Below are positions 7,258-15,652 of a DNA stretch of 64,000 nt, in pieces. The stretch comes from Bradyrhizobium sp. dw_411 (GTDB lineage Bacteria > Pseudomonadota > Alphaproteobacteria > Rhizobiales > Xanthobacteraceae). The notes below the pieces were generated by a model, which searched no databases, was not told the DNA's origin, and saw nothing but the letters and a program-made list of their open reading frames with translations. A program made the translations under genes and the position numbers. Location: contig NZ_JAAVUY010000009.1 in NCBI RefSeq assembly GCF_018449695.1, forward strand, positions 271,660 through 335,659, given 5' to 3'. Every line of letters begins with the position of its first letter. Position 1 is the first letter of the stretch.

Positions 7258-9390
7258 ATGGTCGACGTCACGGCAGGTCAGGGCGCAGGGGCCCCCTCAG
7301 GCGGGTTCCCGAGTTTCAGTGAAATCCGCAATATCCTGTTGCGAGGCGATCTCGGGCTGGCGTTCGGCATTCTCACCATCCTGGTGGTGCTGATCCTGCC
7401 GCTGCCCTCGATCGTGCTCGATCTGTTTCTCGCGATCTCGATCACGCTGTCGATCCTGATCCTGATGACGTCGCTGTTCATCCAGGCGCCGCTGGAATTC
7501 TCCTCGTTCCCGACCATCCTTTTGATCTCGACCATGCTGCGGCTGTCGCTCAACCTCGCCTCGACGCGGCTGATCCTGTCGCGCGGCCATGAGGGCACGG
7601 ACGCCGCCGGCCACGTCATCGAAGCCTTCGGCAATTTCGTGATGGGCGGTAATTTCGTGATCGGGATTATCGTGTTCGCGATCCTGGTGATCGTGAACTT
7701 CGTCGTCATCACCAAGGGTTCGGGACGTATCGCGGAAGTCGCGGCCCGCTTCCACTTGGACTCCATGCCCGGCAAGCAGATGGCGATCGACGCCGATCTG
7801 TCGGCCGGCCTGATCGACGAAAAGGTCGCCAAGGAACGGCGCAAGGCGCTGGAAGACGAAAGCGGCTTCTTCGGCGCGATGGACGGTGCCTCGAAGTTCG
7901 TGCGCGGCGATGCGATTGCGGGGCTTCTGGTGGTGTTCATCAACATCATCGGCGGCATCATCATCGGCGTGGCCCAGCAGGGCCTGGCTTTCAGCGAAGC
8001 GGCGCGCACCTACACGCTACTCACCGTCGGCGACGGCCTGGTCACGCAAATTCCGGCGCTGATCGTCTCGACCGCGGCAGGTCTGCTGGTCTCGAAGGCC
8101 GGCGTCAGCGGCGCCGCCGACAAGGCGCTGATGAAGCAGCTTTCCGGCTATCCGCAGGCGCTGGGCATGTCGGCCGGCGTAATGCTGCTGCTGGCGACCC
8201 TGCCGGGCATTCCGATGTTGCCCTTCCTGATATTGGGCGGCGGTGCCGCCGCGGCCGCGATTTCGGCCCGCAAGAACAAGCGCGCCGCGACCGCGGCGGC
8301 AGCGAGCGCAGCCGCAGCTCCCGCCAATGCCGCGGCGGCCGCGGCCGCCGCCGAAGAGCCGATCTCGACGGCATTGAAGATCGACGACCTCAAGATCGAG
8401 CTCGGTTACGCGCTGCTGCCGCTGGTCAACGGCCCCGACGGCACCGACCGCCTGACCGAACAGATCAAGGCGCTGCGCCGCTCGCTTGCGATCGAAATGG
8501 GTTTCGTGATGCCGGCGGTGCGCATTCTCGACAATGTGCAGCTCGAGGCCAACACCTACATCATCAAGATCAAGGAAGTGGATGCGGGCACCGGCCGGAT
8601 CTGGCCCAGCCAGTTCATGGTCATGGATCCCGGCGGCAGCCAGGTCGCCGTACCCGGCATTCACACCATCGAGCCGACCTTCGGACTGCCCGCGACCTGG
8701 GTCGATGCCAGCCTGAAAGAAGAAGCCTCGCTCAAGGGCTACACCGTGGTCGATGCCGCGACGGTGCTGTCGACGCATCTCACTGAGCTGCTCAAGAACA
8801 ACATGTCGGACCTGTTGTCCTATGGCGAGGTGCAGAAGCTTCTCAAGGACCTGCCGAAGGAACAGGGCGAATTGGTCAAGGACATCGTGCCGTCCCAGGT
8901 CACGATATCGGGCATCCAGCGCGTGCTGCAATTGTTGCTAGCCGAGCGCATCTCGATCCGCGACCTCTCGACCATTCTGGAGGGCATCGCCGACGCGCTG
9001 GCGTTCTCGCGCAACCCCGCGACCATGGTCGAACATGTGCGCGCCCGGCTGGCCCGGCAGATCTGCGCGCAGAACACTTCCCACAACGGCTATCTGCCGC
9101 TGATCGCACTATCAGCGAAATGGGAACAGGCCTTCGCCGAGTCGCTGATCGGCCAGGGCGACGAGCGCAGCCTCGCGATGCAGCCCTCAAAACTGTCGGA
9201 GTTCATGACCGTGGTGCGCGAGCGGTTCGAACAGGCCGCCCGCGAAGGCGAGGCGCCGGTGCTGGTGACCTCGGCCTCGATCCGTCCGTTCGTGCGCTCA
9301 TTGGTGGAGCGCTTCAGGTCGCAAACAACGGTGCTCTCGCAGGCCGAAATCCACCCCCGCGCCCGGCTGAAAACGGTCGGAAGCGTCTAG
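7258..9390 (+). CDS. flhA: flagellar export apparatus protein FlhA
   Basis: FlhA is the largest inner-membrane component of the flagellar type III export gate; its cytosolic nonameric ring docks chaperone-substrate complexes. The first ~310 residues hold about eight membrane helices. The FHIPEP signature (RLSLNLASTRLIL) lies near residue 95 and the conserved cytoplasmic FHIPEP loop follows (SMPGKQMAIDADL). A long poly-Ala/Lys linker (about residues 335-370, encoded near 8270-8360) joins the membrane part to the four-subdomain C-terminal region. ATG at 7258 has a GGGGGGAAG ribosome site at 7241-7249 and gives 710 residues, near the usual 690-700; a GTG at 7156 would add 34 residues. No other export genes (flhB, fliR) are adjacent. 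Confidence 0.96.
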   Translation: MVDVTAGQGAGAPSGGFPSFSEIRNILLRGDLGLAFGILTILVVLILPLPSIVLDLFLAISITLSILILMTSLFIQAPLEFSSFPTILLISTMLRLSLNLASTRLILSRGHEGTDAAGHVIEAFGNFVMGGNFVIGIIVFAILVIVNFVVITKGSGRIAEVAARFHLDSMPGKQMAIDADLSAGLIDEKVAKERRKALEDESGFFGAMDGASKFVRGDAIAGLLVVFINIIGGIIIGVAQQGLAFSEAARTYTLLTVGDGLVTQIPALIVSTAAGLLVSKAGVSGAADKALMKQLSGYPQALGMSAGVMLLLATLPGIPMLPFLILGGGAAAAAISARKNKRAATAAAASAAAAPANAAAAAAAAEEPISTALKIDDLKIELGYALLPLVNGPDGTDRLTEQIKALRRSLAIEMGFVMPAVRILDNVQLEANTYIIKIKEVDAGTGRIWPSQFMVMDPGGSQVAVPGIHTIEPTFGLPATWVDASLKEEASLKGYTVVDAATVLSTHLTELLKNNMSDLLSYGEVQKLLKDLPKEQGELVKDIVPSQVTISGIQRVLQLLLAERISIRDLSTILEGIADALAFSRNPATMVEHVRARLARQICAQNTSHNGYLPLIALSAKWEQAFAESLIGQGDERSLAMQPSKLSEFMTVVRERFEQAAREGEAPVLVTSASIRPFVRSLVERFRSQTTVLSQAEIHPRARLKTVGSV

Positions 9391-9646
9391 GGCATTTTCC
9401 CGCGAAGGCTGCGCTTCGCGCAAAGAAAACGCGTCAAAACGGAAAAACGAAGCAGCGACTGCGATGCTTTTTCGCCACAGGCAAATGATTTATCCAATCG
9501 AGCACATCAACGGCCATTTCGGCTCACAGCAGCAATCATCCATATAAGGCATTGTAATCATTTAATAATTACAAATTATGACTACTTCGCCAAGAATTCT
9601 GATCGCGAACAATCACGTCTGTTCACCGCTTTGTGATCGCCTCTTC
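9391..9646. other. gene-free gap after flhA
   Basis: Contains a short GC hairpin-like stretch (GCTGCGCTTCGCGC around 9410-9423) common downstream of genes in this group and an AT-rich segment at 9540-9590. No open frame or RNA gene is recognised. With the promoter that follows, the gap to the next gene is about 360 bases. Confidence 0.5.
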
Positions 9647-9672
9647 GGAACCGAAAGGCGAATCCCCACGTT
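9647..9672 (+). promoter_or_regulatory. EcfG-type (general stress sigma factor) promoter
   Basis: GGAAC at 9647-9651 and CGTT at 9669-9672 are separated by 17 bases, matching the alphaproteobacterial EcfG consensus GGAAC-N16/17-CGTT exactly. It lies 77 bases upstream of the ATG of the small protein at 9749, a normal distance for a transcript with a short leader. Confidence 0.65.
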
Positions 9673-9748
9673 TCCTGCCAAGAGATGTTGAACCGGCGCG
9701 CGGACCGACGACACAAATCCGTAAGTGGCCGGTGGGCAGGAGGCTCCG

Positions 9749-9946
9749 ATGAACCATTCGATTTACAGCGCGGATCGTTCGACCCACCTCAAGATCGTGG
9801 TGGTGGCGCTCGTGGCAGGTATCGCGGTGGCAGGTTTCGGAATCTCGGCTCGCACCTCGGACGACAGCTATACGCAGACCGCACGCGTGATCAAAGCCGG
9901 CAAGCCGGTGGCGATCACAAGTTCAGGGGCTTCGGTGGTGCGCTAA
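9749..9946 (+). CDS. small single-pass membrane or secreted protein, likely stress-induced
   Basis: A 65-residue product: a short polar N-terminus, one hydrophobic helix (about residues 14-34), then a polar tail with Thr/Ser and VIKAGKPVAI. It could be membrane-anchored with the tail in the periplasm. CAGGAGG at 9737-9743 is a strong ribosome site six bases before ATG 9749, so the upstream ATG at 9725 is less likely. An EcfG-type promoter precedes it and a terminator follows, so it appears to be a single-gene unit of the general stress response. I know no function for it. Confidence 0.7.
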   Translation: MNHSIYSADRSTHLKIVVVALVAGIAVAGFGISARTSDDSYTQTARVIKAGKPVAITSSGASVVR

Positions 9947-10040
9947 TGATTTTGTGAATTCACGCGGTGCTTTACCAGCCCCCCAAAGTCGCCTCGTGAG
10001 TATTAGAAGACCCCAACTACCCCGATAAGACCCCAAGTTG

Positions 10041-10075
10041 AAAACGCCCGCTCCCCACGGGCGTTTTCTCTTTTT
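10041..10075 (+). terminator. intrinsic terminator
   Basis: A perfect 10-base stem, AAAACGCCCG / CGGGCGTTTT, with a 7-base loop, followed by TCTCTTTTT. It lies 95 bases after the small stress gene and may also serve the convergent anti-sigma gene because the left side of the stem is A-rich. Confidence 0.8.
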
Positions 10076-10104
10076 GGGGACTTAAAAAATCCGGCGGTGA
10101 AGCT

Positions 10105-10968
10105 TCAGCGCGCAGGTGCGGGGGCCGGAACGGCCTCGATCAGTTTGCCGGTGAAGATCGGCGTCGAGTGCGGGTTGCCGTCGGGCGAGCCGCCCGCCTG
10201 CTCGACCGTCACCGCGTAGGTAGCCGCGTTGACGGTGTCGGCGTCATAGGATGACAGCACCGGCCGCGCGGTGAAGTCGCTGCCGCCGATCACGCCGAGC
10301 GAACGCGGTTTTGGCAGCTTGTCCGAGATCAGCCACAGCTCAAAGCTCTTGCCTGCCTCGGCCGCCGCGCCGACCTTGCGCACGGTGAAGTTCTTGGTCG
10401 CTCCGTCAACCGTGAGGATGAAGGCGGGCGAGCCGCCATTCTGCAGCACAGCAACATATTGCGCCGATGCCGCTGATGCCGCCGGGGCTTTAGCCTCGAC
10501 AATTTGAATCCGCGCTTTCGGACGAAGGCCTTCGGGCAGCCAATCCGGCGCAGCGAGCTGAACGCCGAGCAACGCGACCAATGCAGCGGCGAGCGCCGAC
10601 GTAAACGACGCCACGCTGCGCCAGCGTTTTGCGCTATCCGACATCTCGATGACGTTGGAGGGCGCCACCTCGGCTGCGGGTTCGACCGCCTCTGCGAAAA
10701 TCGACGGCGCTTCCTGCGGAATCACCAGCGGCGCTTGCGGTTCGGCATGCCCGATCGCGGCCCGGATTTTTTCCCAGACTTCCGGCCGAGGCTCGACCGA
10801 TCCGACCATCTGGTTGAGGACGCCGAGCTTGTGCTCCCACGCCTCGACCATCGCCGTGAAGTCCTTGTCGACGGACATCATGGTCTCAACCTGCGCCCGC
10901 TCATCGACATCGAGAGTGCCGAGCGCGTATTCCGCGGCGAGCGCGATATGGTCTTCGCTGTAGGCCAT
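10105..10968 (-). CDS. anti-sigma factor, RskA family
   Basis: A 287-residue membrane protein. The first ~75 residues form an anti-sigma domain (EYALGTLDVDER near residues 14-25, with the conserved acidic/Trp pattern E-A-W-E). A single membrane helix lies about residues 115-140, and the C-terminal half matches the RskA periplasmic domain, containing FELWLISD and ending with a typical ...VTVEQAGGSP. This binds the ECF sigma encoded just upstream and releases it on an envelope signal. The ATG overlaps the sigma stop (TAATG), so translation is coupled and stoichiometry kept. No zinc HxxxCxxC motif is seen, so it is not the ChrR type. Confidence 0.88.
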   Translation of the reverse strand: MAYSEDHIALAAEYALGTLDVDERAQVETMMSVDKDFTAMVEAWEHKLGVLNQMVGSVEPRPEVWEKIRAAIGHAEPQAPLVIPQEAPSIFAEAVEPAAEVAPSNVIEMSDSAKRWRSVASFTSALAAALVALLGVQLAAPDWLPEGLRPKARIQIVEAKAPAASAASAQYVAVLQNGGSPAFILTVDGATKNFTVRKVGAAAEAGKSFELWLISDKLPKPRSLGVIGGSDFTARPVLSSYDADTVNAATYAVTVEQAGGSPDGNPHSTPIFTGKLIEAVPAPAPAR

Positions 10969-11513
10969 TAGAGTCCCAGGCACTCCCTGATATCCATCAT
11001 GCTGCGACGCAGCCACGTCTTCACCGTATTCACCGGCGTCTCGAACTTCGCCGCCAATTGCTCGCGGCTCCAGCCGTTGTAATAGGCGAGCAGCACCAGC
11101 TTTTGCCGATCCGGCTCAAGGCGGCCGACGCACTCCAGCATCCGCTTCAACTCTTCCGTCATTTCCCGGCGCGCCAGCGGATCCGGCGTATCGGCAGCGA
11201 CTTCCATCGCCGCAGGTTCTTCTTCGATCGACGATTCACCGCGCTTGCGCACCACGTCGATGGCGCGGTTTCTGGCGATCGATGCCATCCACGTGATCGG
11301 CGAGGACAGGCCGGGATTGAAGTGCCCGGCACTGCTCCAGATCTTGACGTAAGCTTCCTGAACGACTTCCTCTGCGAGATCCTGTCGCCGCAAGATACGC
11401 AGCACCACGCCAAAGAGTTTCGCGCGCGTAGCGGCATAGAGGCGCTCAAAAGCAGCCTCGTCCCCCTTCGCTACAGCGGCAATCAGCCAGACCAGCTCAG
11501 CTGGCGTCAGCAT
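10968..11513 (-). CDS. ECF RNA polymerase sigma factor (SigK-like)
   Basis: A 181-residue group 4 sigma factor. Region 2 spans about residues 22-95 (DLAEEVVQEAYVKIWSSA, then ITWMASIARNRAID) and region 4 about 120-178 (LVLLAYYNGWSREQLA... VNTVKTWLRRSMM). The pairing with a RskA-type anti-sigma gene places it with SigK-like ECFs. No GGAAC element is seen upstream of it, so its promoter type is unclear. It is the first gene of a two-gene unit, transcribed away from the fliJ terminator. Confidence 0.93.
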   Translation of the reverse strand: MLTPAELVWLIAAVAKGDEAAFERLYAATRAKLFGVVLRILRRQDLAEEVVQEAYVKIWSSAGHFNPGLSSPITWMASIARNRAIDVVRKRGESSIEEEPAAMEVAADTPDPLARREMTEELKRMLECVGRLEPDRQKLVLLAYYNGWSREQLAAKFETPVNTVKTWLRRSMMDIRECLGL

Positions 11514-11649
11514 TCAGCGTCCCCAAAAATCGCTTTTGATCACCGAAGCGGTGGTCAAATAACTCGTACCATACCTTGGGCCAAATCCGTCCACCAAGTC
11601 GGCGATGCCAAGCCCCCTGTGGAAACTGGGCCCCTGTGGAAATATGATC

Positions 11650-11682
11650 ACAAAAAACCCGGGCCTCACGGTCCGGGTTTTG
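11650..11682 (-). terminator. terminator of the fliI-fliJ unit
   Basis: On the minus strand the sequence CAAAACCCGGACC / GGCCCGGGTTTTTT forms a GC stem with a short loop and a T6 run. It lies 30-60 bases after the fliJ stop and before the sigma gene. Confidence 0.75.
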
Positions 11683-11712
11683 GCAGATGGTGCAGATACG
11701 GCGGAACAAGCG

Positions 11713-12132
11713 TCAGGCGACGGCCCCGATCCGGGCGCGCATCAGGCCGATACTGTCGAGGTCGGCCTGTTCCCGGGCGTTTTCTTCGGCCCGCTCGCGC
11801 GCCTGATCGCGCTCATCCAGCAGTTCCACCTTCTTGAGTTCGTCGAAGGCTTCGCCCAGCAGGCTTTTGGCGTCTTCCAGCTGAATACGCAGTTCGTCGG
11901 CCGAACGGGTGAGATTCTCCCGCCGCTGGATCGCCGCCTTGGCGTAGGTCGGATAGGCGAAATGCGAGGGATCGTTGATCCCGGCGCGCTCCTGTTCGCT
12001 GTGGATTTCGCGCTCGAGGTCGACCGACATGCGCTGGAAGTCGGCAATCATGCCCTCGATCTGGGCGACCCTTCGGCGCTTTTCGTCGACCTGAAATTTC
12101 TTCAGGCGGATCAGCGTTTCACGTGACTTCAT
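11713..12132 (-). CDS. fliJ: flagellar export chaperone FliJ
   Basis: A 139-residue, highly charged, almost wholly helical protein that fits the FliJ antiparallel coiled coil. FliJ sits in the FliI hexamer like the gamma subunit of F-type ATPases and couples export to the proton motive force. The N-terminus (MKSRETLIRLKKFQVDEKRR) is typical. It follows fliI on the same strand with a 127-base gap and is closed by an intrinsic terminator. Sequence conservation in this family is low, so placement next to fliI is the strongest argument. Confidence 0.9.
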   Translation of the reverse strand: MKSRETLIRLKKFQVDEKRRRVAQIEGMIADFQRMSVDLEREIHSEQERAGINDPSHFAYPTYAKAAIQRRENLTRSADELRIQLEDAKSLLGEAFDELKKVELLDERDQARERAEENAREQADLDSIGLMRARIGAVA

Positions 12133-12259
12133 CGACTCATACTCCCAGAAGTCCCAATTTCAACGTGGGACAAAGCCGGCATCCCCCCTGGGTCCCACCG
12201 GCACACCAACTCGTATGGTGAGGATGATGGCCTGACAAAGTTAGCGTTCCGTTTCCAAA

Positions 12260-13567
12260 TTACGTAAGGATTTGAGCAAGCTTTTGGTAACCCTCATTAA
12301 GACCGGCTACCTCGTCCTTGCCCTGGCGCAGAAAGCCCTCGAGCGAGTCATGCAGCCGGATCGCCTCGTCGACCTCCGGGCTGGAGCCGGCGCGGTAGGC
12401 CCCGAGCCGGATCAACTCCTCCATATCGGCATAGGTCGCCATGATCTGCCGCGCCCGCGTGATCACCGGCAGGAAGGCCGGATCGGCCGATTTCGGCATG
12501 GTGCGCGAGACGGATTTGAGAATGTTGATCGCCGGGAAGCGCCCGCGCTCGGCGATCGAGCGCTGCATCACGATATGACCGTCCAGGATGCCGCGGACCG
12601 CGTCGGCAATCGGCTCGTTGTGGTCGTCGCCGTCGACCAGCACCGTGAAGATGCCGGTGATCGAGCCGATGCCGGTGCCGGGTCCGGCGCGCTCCAACAG
12701 CTTCGGCAATTCGGTGAACACCGTCGGCGTGTAGCCCTTGGCGGTCGGCGGCTCGCCCGCTGAGAGGCCAATCTCGCGCTGCGCCATCGCAAAGCGCGTC
12801 ACCGAATCCATCAGGCACAGCACGTCTTTGTCTTCATCGCGAAAATATTCGCAGATCGCCAGCGTCAAATAAGCCGCCTGCCGCCGCATCAAAGCGGGTT
12901 CATCCGAGGTCGCAACCACCACCACCGATCGCGCCAAACCCTCGTCGCCAAGGTCGTCCTGCAGAAACTCCTGCACTTCGCGGCCTCGTTCGCCGACCAG
13001 GCCGATCACCGTGATATCGGCATCGACATTGCGCGCCAGCATCGACAGCAGCACCGACTTGCCGACGCCGGAGCCGGCGAAGATGCCGAGCCGCTGGCCG
13101 CGGCAACAGGTCAGGAACGTATTGAGCGCGCGCACGCCGAAATCGAGCGGCGCACCGACACGCTTGCGCGAATGCGCCGGCGGCGGCGAATTGCGATAGG
13201 GCATCGGCGACGGCCCGTTGGGCAATGGGCCCTTGCCGTCGATCGGTTCGCCCATCGCGTTGATCACGCGGCCGAGCCATGCCGCGGACGGCCGCACCTG
13301 GCTCGCGGCATTGGCGATCACGGCGCGGCAGCCGCGCCTGACCCCGTCAAGCCCGGCGAACGGCATCACCACGGCGTTGCTGCCGGAGAAGCCGATGACT
13401 TCGGAGGGGATGAAACGGTTGCCGCCGGTCTCGATGACAATGCGGGCACCGACCGACATCGCGTGGATAGGGCCAGCGATCTCGACCATCAGGCCGCGAA
13501 CACCCACCACACGGCCATAAATATTGACGCCGTCGATGTCGCTAATCTGTTCGGCGAGCGCCTTCAT
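12260..13567 (-). CDS. fliI: flagellum-specific ATPase FliI
   Basis: The 435-residue ATPase that energises flagellar protein export. The N-terminal beta-barrel domain covers about residues 1-90. The Walker A loop AGSGVGKS is at residues 164-171; the Walker B aspartate is Asp254 in VLCLMDSVTRF, followed by the FliI/beta-subunit segment GEPPTAKGYTPTVF. The C-terminal helical domain ends near KLAQILT. Length matches the family. The gene is divergent from ctrA across a 366-base control region, and forms a unit with fliJ. Confidence 0.97.
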   Translation of the reverse strand: MKALAEQISDIDGVNIYGRVVGVRGLMVEIAGPIHAMSVGARIVIETGGNRFIPSEVIGFSGSNAVVMPFAGLDGVRRGCRAVIANAASQVRPSAAWLGRVINAMGEPIDGKGPLPNGPSPMPYRNSPPPAHSRKRVGAPLDFGVRALNTFLTCCRGQRLGIFAGSGVGKSVLLSMLARNVDADITVIGLVGERGREVQEFLQDDLGDEGLARSVVVVATSDEPALMRRQAAYLTLAICEYFRDEDKDVLCLMDSVTRFAMAQREIGLSAGEPPTAKGYTPTVFTELPKLLERAGPGTGIGSITGIFTVLVDGDDHNEPIADAVRGILDGHIVMQRSIAERGRFPAINILKSVSRTMPKSADPAFLPVITRARQIMATYADMEELIRLGAYRAGSSPEVDEAIRLHDSLEGFLRQGKDEVAGLNEGYQKLAQILT

Positions 13568-13933
13568 TGCGAAAACCTTAAGTTTTCACGCTTTCTAGGC
13601 GCTCCCTTAACTCCGTGTTTACCCGCATCGTTAATCATTACGTCACTGTCTTTGGTGACTGAGAACGCTCGACCGTCAGAAAGAAGGTCGAGTCGTGAGA
13701 GTCGGTTAGGCCCGTCTCTTAAAGTAGGACTCGAACGGGAACGGATACTAAAAGCTGCTTCGAAGCAATATCTTAGGGCGATTCGACAAAAATTGCACTG
13801 TTAGAGCTTGCGCACACGAATCAGATTTTGTTAACCATATCCCGTCAGGATCCGAATCAGTTGTTCAAAGGCGTTTTGAGTGCCGCAAGTGCGGCCGACC
13901 TGACGCCCGGAGCGGCGACTATAGGGGACTGGC
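13568..13933. promoter_or_regulatory. divergent fliI / ctrA control region
   Basis: A gene-free 366-base gap that must hold the promoters of both fliI and ctrA. Besides the CtrA-like site at 13607-13622 it contains several isolated TTAA/GTTAACC elements (13583, 13633, 13830), and a CGACC...GGTCG short inverted repeat near 13690-13712. Long leaders before ctrA are usual in alphaproteobacteria. Confidence 0.6.
13607..13622 (+). promoter_or_regulatory. candidate CtrA site in the fliI/ctrA gap
   Basis: TTAA (13607-13610), CTCCGTG, then TTTAC (13618-13622): one mismatch from TTAA-N7-TTAAC. It is 40 bases upstream of the fliI start on the other strand, a position that could activate fliI, and 311 bases from ctrA. 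Confidence 0.45.
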
Positions 13934-14635
<702 letters not shown>

Positions 14636-14682
14636 TCGCGCATTACCCCCGAGCCCGTAAGGCTCCGCCTCCCGAACCTGGA

Positions 14683-14713
14683 CCCCGCCGCAAATGGCGG
14701 GGTTTTTGTTTTT
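14683..14713 (+). terminator. terminator of ctrA
   Basis: Stem CCCCGCC / GGCGGGG with a 6-base loop (CAAAT region), followed by TTTTTGTTTTT. Confidence 0.85.
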
Positions 14714-14792
14714 GGGGATTGAACGGGCGATCCGCGTGCGACGACACAAGGGTTATGCGACCGTTGCCGTCTCGCGACTCAGGGGACCCCTC

Positions 14793-15197
14793 ATGATCCT
14801 TCAATCCCTGGCCGGACTGCCGGCGTTCCTGCTCTATTTTTGCACGGCCATCGTGGTCGTGGTCGCCTACCTGTTCGTCTATACCCGCATCACACCGCAC
14901 GACGAATTCCAGCTGATCCGCGACAATGATCCGGCGGCCGCCATTGCGCTCGGCCTCAGCCTTGTCGGCTTCGTGCTGCCGGTGGTCAGCGCCATCGCCC
15001 ATTCCGCCAATATCGTGGATTGCCTGATCTGGAGCGCGATCGCGCTGGTGGTCCAGATCGCGGTGTTCTTTATCGTCAAGATTCCGGTGCCGAACCTGTC
15101 GGCGAAGATCGCGGCCGGCGAACTCGGCGCCGCGATCTGGCTCGGACTTGCCTCGCTCGCCGCGGGCGCCCTCAACGCCGCTTCCATGATCTACTGA
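14793..15197 (+). CDS. DUF350 membrane protein, YjfL-like
   Basis: A 134-residue inner-membrane protein with four predicted helices (about residues 10-30, 46-66, 76-96, 108-130) and the DUF350 pattern E-F-x-L-I-R-x-x-N-x-A-A-A near residue 38. In E. coli the DUF350 protein YjfL is encoded with YjfM and the ATP-grasp protein YjfC; the same three types occur here in the same order, with 2- and 6-base gaps, so the three form an operon. The biological role of the set is not settled. ATG 14793 begins at the first hydrophobic stretch; an earlier in-frame ATG would read through the ctrA terminator. Confidence 0.85.
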   Translation: MILQSLAGLPAFLLYFCTAIVVVVAYLFVYTRITPHDEFQLIRDNDPAAAIALGLSLVGFVLPVVSAIAHSANIVDCLIWSAIALVVQIAVFFIVKIPVPNLSAKIAAGELGAAIWLGLASLAAGALNAASMIY

Positions 15198-15199
15198 AC

Positions 15200-15646
15200 A
15201 TGGCCAAGCCGCCTACCAGCGAGTTCGGCAAGCGCAAGCCGGCGGTCGCCCCGGCCGCCGCTCCGCCGGTGAAACGCTCCGGCCATGTCGCGCTGCTGCT
15301 GATGGGCACGGTCGCGATCGGCGGCGGCGCCTATGCGGTGATGCCGCGCAACAATTGCCAACCGGCATCACCGGGAATGGCCGCACCGGCATCGCCGGGG
15401 ATGGCCACCTCCCCTTCGCCGCAAACCGCTGTCAATTGCACGACGCGGGGATATTCATCCGGCGGCGGATCCAGTGGCTGGTCGCGCCGCAGCAGTTTCT
15501 TTGGCGATTTTGGGTCGAATTCTTCATCGGGTATGGCTTCCGGTTCGAGCTCTTCTTCATCCGGCACAGCTTCCGGGTCGAGCAGTGTGACGCGCGGCGG
15601 CTTCGGTTCGTTTGCGCACGGGTTCGCCGGGCATTTCGGAGGCTAG
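15200..15646 (+). CDS. Ser/Gly-rich membrane-anchored protein in the yjfM position
   Basis: The 148-residue product has a basic, Pro/Ala-rich N-terminal tail, one membrane helix or uncleaved leader (about residues 28-48), a SPGMA-type repeat around 55-70 and a C-terminal half composed largely of Ser, Gly, Phe and Arg. Low-complexity tails of this type occur in the YgiB/YjfM (DUF1190) proteins that accompany YgiC/YjfC ATP-grasp enzymes. Direct sequence similarity is weak; the assignment relies on gene order. Two cysteines (about 52 and 81) could form a periplasmic disulfide. Confidence 0.7.
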   Translation: MAKPPTSEFGKRKPAVAPAAAPPVKRSGHVALLLMGTVAIGGGAYAVMPRNNCQPASPGMAAPASPGMATSPSPQTAVNCTTRGYSSGGGSSGWSRRSSFFGDFGSNSSSGMASGSSSSSSGTASGSSSVTRGGFGSFAHGFAGHFGG

Positions 15647-15652
15647 TATTTT

